From Plumapathes pennacea (taxonomy: Eukaryota; Cnidaria; Anthozoa; Antipatharia; Myriopathidae): a stretch of 64,000 bases of DNA. The stretch lies in assembly GCA_964036295.1 (NCBI GenBank), contig OZ038464.1:1802501-1866500 (forward strand), in the 5' to 3' direction. The notes below the pieces were generated by a model, which was not told the DNA's origin, made no database searches, and saw only the letters and a program-made list of their open reading frames with translations. A program made the translations under genes and the position numbers. Below, piece after piece: positions 58,831 through 64,000 of this stretch. Each line of letters opens with the position of its first letter. Position 1 is the first letter of the stretch.

Positions 58831-59568
58831 TTTGTGACAAACAGATTCATTTTGATAATAATCATATTAGCATACCAATTATTGCCTTTGAGGTCATTTC
58901 AGGTGGGACAAGGGTCAGTGTGATTATAAATTTCGGTTTATTCACTTGATTGAACTAACAATTAATCCTCACCACACCACTCCTCCATAATTCTTCTTGA
59001 AAAAGGTGGAGAGAATTTAATGCATTGTGAAAAATACCTGTACATGTTCATGACCATTCCTGGGGAACAGTAGCCACACTGGCTTCCGTTGTGTTCTGCA
59101 AGGCGCTTCTGCACTGGATGGAAGCCATCTTTGTGACTGTTTGATCAAACATGATCATGTGACAGAAGAAAATTAACAAATAAGAGGCCGGTGGTCATTT
59201 ACTGTTGTAAGTTTCACAAAGATGAAATGGTCACTTGTAAACAAGCACATACTTGCCGATCCCCTCAGTGGTGACAACTTCACATCCATTTGCAGAACAC
59301 AATGGGAAAAGGCACTAAAATATTATGTGTGTATATAAAATATAATTATATAACTTTTGTATTCTCATAGGACTAAAAGTTGTTTCACTTTTATTTGGTA
59401 ACTGTTTTTTAACCCCTGATGACTTGAAATCCTGATAGCTGACAAAACAATTTTTATTTCCCTTGGAGGTTTGAGTTATCAGGTGTCATCCCAAATGGTA
59501 ATGATGGTCTTGAAGCATTTCAGTCTGAAAAAGGCCAATTTAGCCTCAGAGCTCTCTCTCCCTCTCTC

Positions 59569-59731
<163 letters not shown>

Positions 59732-60391
59732 TTTGTTTGTTCTGAGATAGGGTATGATTTTGACTATTTTGGAGGGGGAGGGGGGCGGGCTGTTGTAAGG
59801 GCTGAAAATTGAGGATATCTTACAGAATTGACAGCTGAGGTGTGCTTTTTGTTAGACAGTGGGTCTGCCTTGGTGAGAGCAACTACACAGCAGCCACATC
59901 CGCCTTCTTGACACATCACTTTTGTTCCTGAAAATAAGAAAGAAAAGAAAGAAATACCCTAAGAACCTGATACTCTATAAAATACAAAAGTTTGAACATT
60001 AGCCACTTTAGAAATGAACTGGAATCAAATTAAAAAATATTGATATGGCAGAGAAATTGATAGTTTAATCAGCTTTCATCTGAGCAAGCTACCAAAAGCC
60101 AAGTTCTCCTTACTGTATGATATATATCTCTGAATCACTCTTAGAAGTAGATGATGTATTAGAAAACAACTATACACTTACCTTTAAGTCCAGGCTGGCC
60201 TCTGATCCATTCATTCAGACTCATGTCGGGATCCGGGTGGGTGACAGTTGTTTCTATGCCATTGATGTCAAAAACAATCTTGTCAAGTGATGCACAAGGT
60301 GGAGCTTTGCCAGATGGACACACGCCATTAAAGTGTTCTTCAAGAACCGACTTGTTTGGTCCTTGAAGCAGGATTCCTGGCCTAAGAAAAA

Positions 60392-60426
<35 letters not shown>

Positions 60427-61167
60427 AGCATTAACTCTATAAAGGAGATAGTGTCTCCCCCACCCCCACCCCCATGTGTCACACAGTCAGCTATGCGTGA
60501 GACTAATTTATTTTAATTTAATCAATCAATCCATATCTTATCTGCTTGGAGCAAAGCAGAAGCCCTATGTTTCAAAAAAAAAATGTAAACAGAACGCATG
60601 GGTCGCTAGTGGGTCCAGCACAGAATTCAAGGGGGAGCGGAGCAACAGCGCTCCAGTCCAAAAATCGCCCCGATTACAATGCGTAATCAAATAATGAAAA
60701 CGGAATATTAAATTGGAACGTATGGTAGCCTAACATTCAAGGAGTCTGCAAAACGTCCTCGTATACTGACTTGGGCGCGGAGTAAAAAGCCTCCCAAGAG
60801 AAAGCAATCATAAACGAAATATGTGAAAATCTCCAAGGCCGAGGGATCATTTACGAATACTGTATCATATTTCTAGTAGTTGCAGGTAGTTGGAGTGTAC
60901 GGGTACATCCCAACTTTACCCGAAAGAGAAAACAAGCGGTTATATAAAGTCGTTACGTCATGACATCAACTTCACGTGCACGAAAGCAGCGCTACAAATT
61001 CACGCGTAATTTACAGCTCCAATGCAAATACTGGAGATTAATTAGCAGTCATGTGGTTTCCAATTTCCGCACGGCCGAACTACCACGCAGCCTCTCTTTG
61101 CACGAATTAATAGCTGTTACTCGTCTTTAAGTGTACATCTTGCTTTACCACATGCATACCTTTTAAG

Positions 61168-61304
61168 CCTTGTCCTCACTAGTGTATAAGCATAAGGAAC
61201 AAACATGTTTGATCCTTATGCTTATGCTTATGTCGCCAGTCTGTCGCTCTCTTATTCTTATGCTTATGCTTATGCTTATGCGCTAGTGAGGACAAAGCTT
61301 TAAG
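61168..61304. mobile_element. MITE in intron 1 of copy B (counterpart of 33195-33345)
   Basis: Termini AAGCCTTGTCCTCACTAGTG and CGCTAGTGAGGACAAAGCTT around CTTATG repeats. Confidence 0.8.
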
Positions 61305-61309
61305 GTTCA

Positions 61310-61705
61310 AATAATATATATGTAGATATCACATTCTATTCTGTTCATCCACTAGTTATGCACTCCATTGAGGAGAAGTATATATTTATTTTCTACACCT
61401 GTGAATAACATTTTCAACTAATATATAGACATCAGATTTTATACCGTTCATCTACTAGTTATAGCTCCAAGTCTCCTTCCTCCTTCCAATGAAGTATTCC
61501 TCCCTCAGTAATTTCACTGTGGTAGTGGACAACTCGAAAGCTTCTGCTCCTTTGCCCACTACGCACTTTTTCTCTTATGAATGTAATTTGTTCCTTCTTC
61601 ATCTTCCTTAATTTTATCTATAGCTACTATTTTCAAATATCTTGCTGTAAATACAAATAAGTGTGAATAAAGAACTTGAACTTTTGAACTTGAACTTGAA
61701 CTTGT
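61310..61705 (+). mobile_element. 3' fragment of a non-LTR retroposon with (TTGAAC)n tail, copy B only
   Basis: About 395 bp missing from copy A, where the MITE joins TATCAAACCGCAAGTTCATA directly. The insert ends with AATAAAGAACTTGAACTTTT and TTGAAC repeats, a polyadenylation-like signal plus a simple-repeat tail as seen in 5'-truncated CR1/L2-like LINEs or their SINEs. No reverse transcriptase frame remains; family unassigned. Confidence 0.6.
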
Positions 61706-61771
61706 ATCAAAACGCAAGTTCATAATTTTGTTCGATTTGTTTACACAATTGAAATATGAACATGAACTTAC

Positions 61772-61809
61772 ATTCGCACATTTTCCGCGGTACTGTGATT
61801 GCCATCCAT
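61772..61809 (-). CDS. Copy B exon 1, start codon
   Basis: Same 38 coding nt as copy A exon 1 ([12 protein letters not shown] + AT), donor GTAAGT. Confidence 0.78.
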
Positions 61810-63567
61810 AACAGAAAGAGACCTCCAACAACTGGACAAGTAGCGCTCTAGGTTTCCTTAGTTGTTCGTTGGCCTTTGCTCGGTGTTGTACAGTTCCGCA
61901 CTGCAATTCCGATCAAAACGACAGCAAAAACCGAGTTATCGCCTCAGGCCTAATAAACACAACAACGCACGGGGGGTGGGGGGTGGGGGTGGGGGAGGGA
62001 GGGGGAGGGGCAATATTGAAGTGTGGACTAATTTTGAAGTTTTCCAAAAATTCAAAAATAGCTGAAAGGCGAAAAAGTATGGGTCCGGATCAAACTGCAA
62101 AACTTAGAAGGAAACCTTTTGTGTGGCGCGATAATCAAACACAGAAGGAGCAAATTTCGCAAGTGAACCAACATTCAAACTCGTCATTCCAACTAATGCA
62201 CACATGCAGGTTAAGCACACAAAGCTGTCTTTTCATTTGTACATTATGCAAGTTTTAGCCGCTTTCGAAAAAACTTTTCATATCGAATTGTTTGTCACGA
62301 ACCCACAATCAAATGCAAAACGGGTCAAGGCACTCGTGAGGAGAAAGCTATCATTCGCCTTTTTTTCCTTCACTCAAACTATTAACACTGCGTCTTATCA
62401 AATCCTTCCCGCCCGGATACTTGCGAAACAGAAGAATTGTTTTGCATCATATAAAGGGCATCGTAGAATCAGCAAATTTATGTAGCCTGAGCTTTGTAGC
62501 ATTATTTGCGCCAAAGTTATGGCTATTTCAAATTAAGACTGAGATTTGTATGGAAAAAAGACTAATTGGCCCCTATCCTCGCTTCCCAGTCCAGTCACTC
62601 TCATTATTGTATTCCATGCAAATCTATTACATTTGGCTTAAATTATTAAATTAGAATTATGGCTATATGCCCTTAGCCTTTGTGGCTGGCGTTCCTTTTG
62701 ACGAAACTGGAACGCTTCCCACGAAGGGTAGCTATGCCCTCGATCAAAAACAAAATTGATAAAAGAGCTTGTAAGACAATTGAGTTATCGTTGAACTTCT
62801 GTTAAGGAAGCTTTGCCGCATGACTGTAATGGGTCGAGTGGACGTAGACTTTATCCTCAGAGCTCAACGTAGCGGAGCGGGAAGCACAGTGTTTTGGCAC
62901 ACGCCTTGCAATGTAAACAAATGGGTGGAAAAGATGCGGGTGGTAAAGGTTGCTGTTTACATTCTCTTAAACCCAGTTACGATTCAAATAGTGTAAAATA
63001 CGCTTAGTCCCTTGGAAAAAAGAAGTGCCCAAGCTGTCTCATTCACTACAGGAAATGAAAGTTCTCGACCAATGAAACGCAAGAACTCACCAGGTACCCA
63101 AGTTGCCTCAGAAGCTGTACCAATCGCGTTTTATATTCGGAGTATAAAAATAGTACGTTTTCGCTAGAAGACTGACACGCAGGAGGTTTGGTTGAGATTA
63201 GGTCGGCCGTTTTGGAGTCTATTCCGAACAAACAAACTCGCCCTCTAGACATACAAACATAGTACATTTAAAAAGCACCACAAGGAATACACAAATAAGT
63301 AAACAGCTTTTCGGCTGATATTACGGAATGATATTTGCACAAACATTGACCTTAAGCAAGTCCATTGGAGTTGAAACTGTTTGAAAAAGTTCAACCGGTA
63401 AAACCTGTTTGTACAGATATGACTTGCTTCTCGGCAGAGATAATTGAGCGGCAAGAGGTTTGAAGAAACTCGTGCCGACGAGCGACTGAAACCTCTGTAC
63501 AACTTTTGCTATAACTACTCTGCAAAGCCAGCACATGCTAAGTCAGTAACTTGTATGGTGTGGTCAG
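61810..63567. other. Intergenic region between the copy C 3' end and the copy B start
   Basis: Nearly identical to 33448-35199, with a handful of substitutions and small indels (for example an added GCGGAGC near 62875). No additional gene seen. Confidence 0.7.
61971..62010. promoter_or_regulatory. G-rich tract upstream of the copy B ATG
   Basis: Identical G-run tract to 33607-33646 at the same distance from the start codon. Confidence 0.45.
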
Positions 63568-64000
63568 TTACAGGATGAAGTCTTTGGATTCCAACAGACA
63601 GTTCAGCTGGGTCTGCTCCACAGTGCACGGGCCATCTGTCAATCAAACGGATCATTAGGTCTTATACAGTCTAAATAATACACAATAACACAAGACCATA
63701 GCAACTCTATCATTGTCATATAAAAACATCGTCAGACGATTTGCGGTGTTGCTTCACCCGTCAGCCAGCTGCTACATCCTGATATAGTCCATGAAAACAT
63801 AACACACCACGACATATCAAACCAAAATACACTCCATACTCCACTGACCTCATTGCAATAATATCTGCAGCATCACTGACAATTAAGAGTTTGAAAGGAG
63901 CATTCGTCCTCCTGTTTTTAGGAAAAATTAGCCACTTACTCAGAGGGAAGTACTGGTCCTTGCCAATATCTGCTCTGCAGCTCTGCATGGCATGCTTCAC
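63568..64000 (-). CDS. Copy C: C-terminal exons 40 (partial) and 41 of a third tandem gene
   Basis: Exon 41 is 63568-63635 (NGPCTVEQTQLNCLLESKDF, IL, stop); exon 40 starts at 63940 and runs off the window, showing the LFAVKHAMQSCRADIG..YFPL part. The donor GTAAGT is intact. This proves the tandem array continues to the right with a third member. Whether copy C is intact cannot be judged from here. Confidence 0.8.

Overview
The window is animal nuclear DNA. Coding sequence occurs only as short exons (24-200 nt) with GT-AG introns, all on the minus strand, in AT-rich DNA full of microsatellites, short inverted-repeat transposons (MITEs), a tRNA-derived SINE and a possible hammerhead-ribozyme retroelement fragment. 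The repeat style suggests a cnidarian, probably an anthozoan such as a stony coral. That assignment is an inference; no taxonomic marker was read.

The layout is a head-to-tail tandem array of one gene family, repeated every 28-30 kb: molybdo-flavoenzymes of the xanthine dehydrogenase/aldehyde oxidase family. I rebuilt the exons by hand from splice sites, phase and the paralogous copy. The ancestral model has 41 exons, 3,903 coding nt and 1,300 residues in one unbroken frame: two 2Fe-2S domains, an FAD domain and a molybdopterin domain. Copy A runs from its ATG at 33447 down to exon 39 at 5804; its last two exons should lie left of base 1. Copy B runs from 61809 to the stop at 35200 and is broken: exon 36 is missing and exon 39 has a 7-nt frameshifting insertion. 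Copy C shows only its last two exons, 63568-64000. Catalytic residues (Gln767, Arg912, Glu1261 in bovine XDH numbering) are kept, but the purine-binding Glu802, Arg880 and Phe914 are replaced. An aldehyde-oxidase-like or other substrate is more likely than xanthine.

Region by region: 1-5337 is a 34-bp palindromic satellite filling the penultimate intron of copy A. 5338-33447 is copy A, whose eighth intron carries a 6.03-kb DNA transposon (23262-29288, TTTA target duplication). That transposon contains arrays of a 53-bp hairpin-forming repeat and a gene-like core. 33448-35199 is intergenic. 35200-61809 is copy B with its own insertions (SINE, hammerhead-bearing element, several MITEs, a TTTA microsatellite, a 3'-truncated retroposon). 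61810-63567 is intergenic and nearly identical to 33448-35199. 63568-64000 is the 3' end of copy C.

Comparing A with B gives empty sites for many insertions, so their target duplications and order relative to the gene duplication can be read directly.
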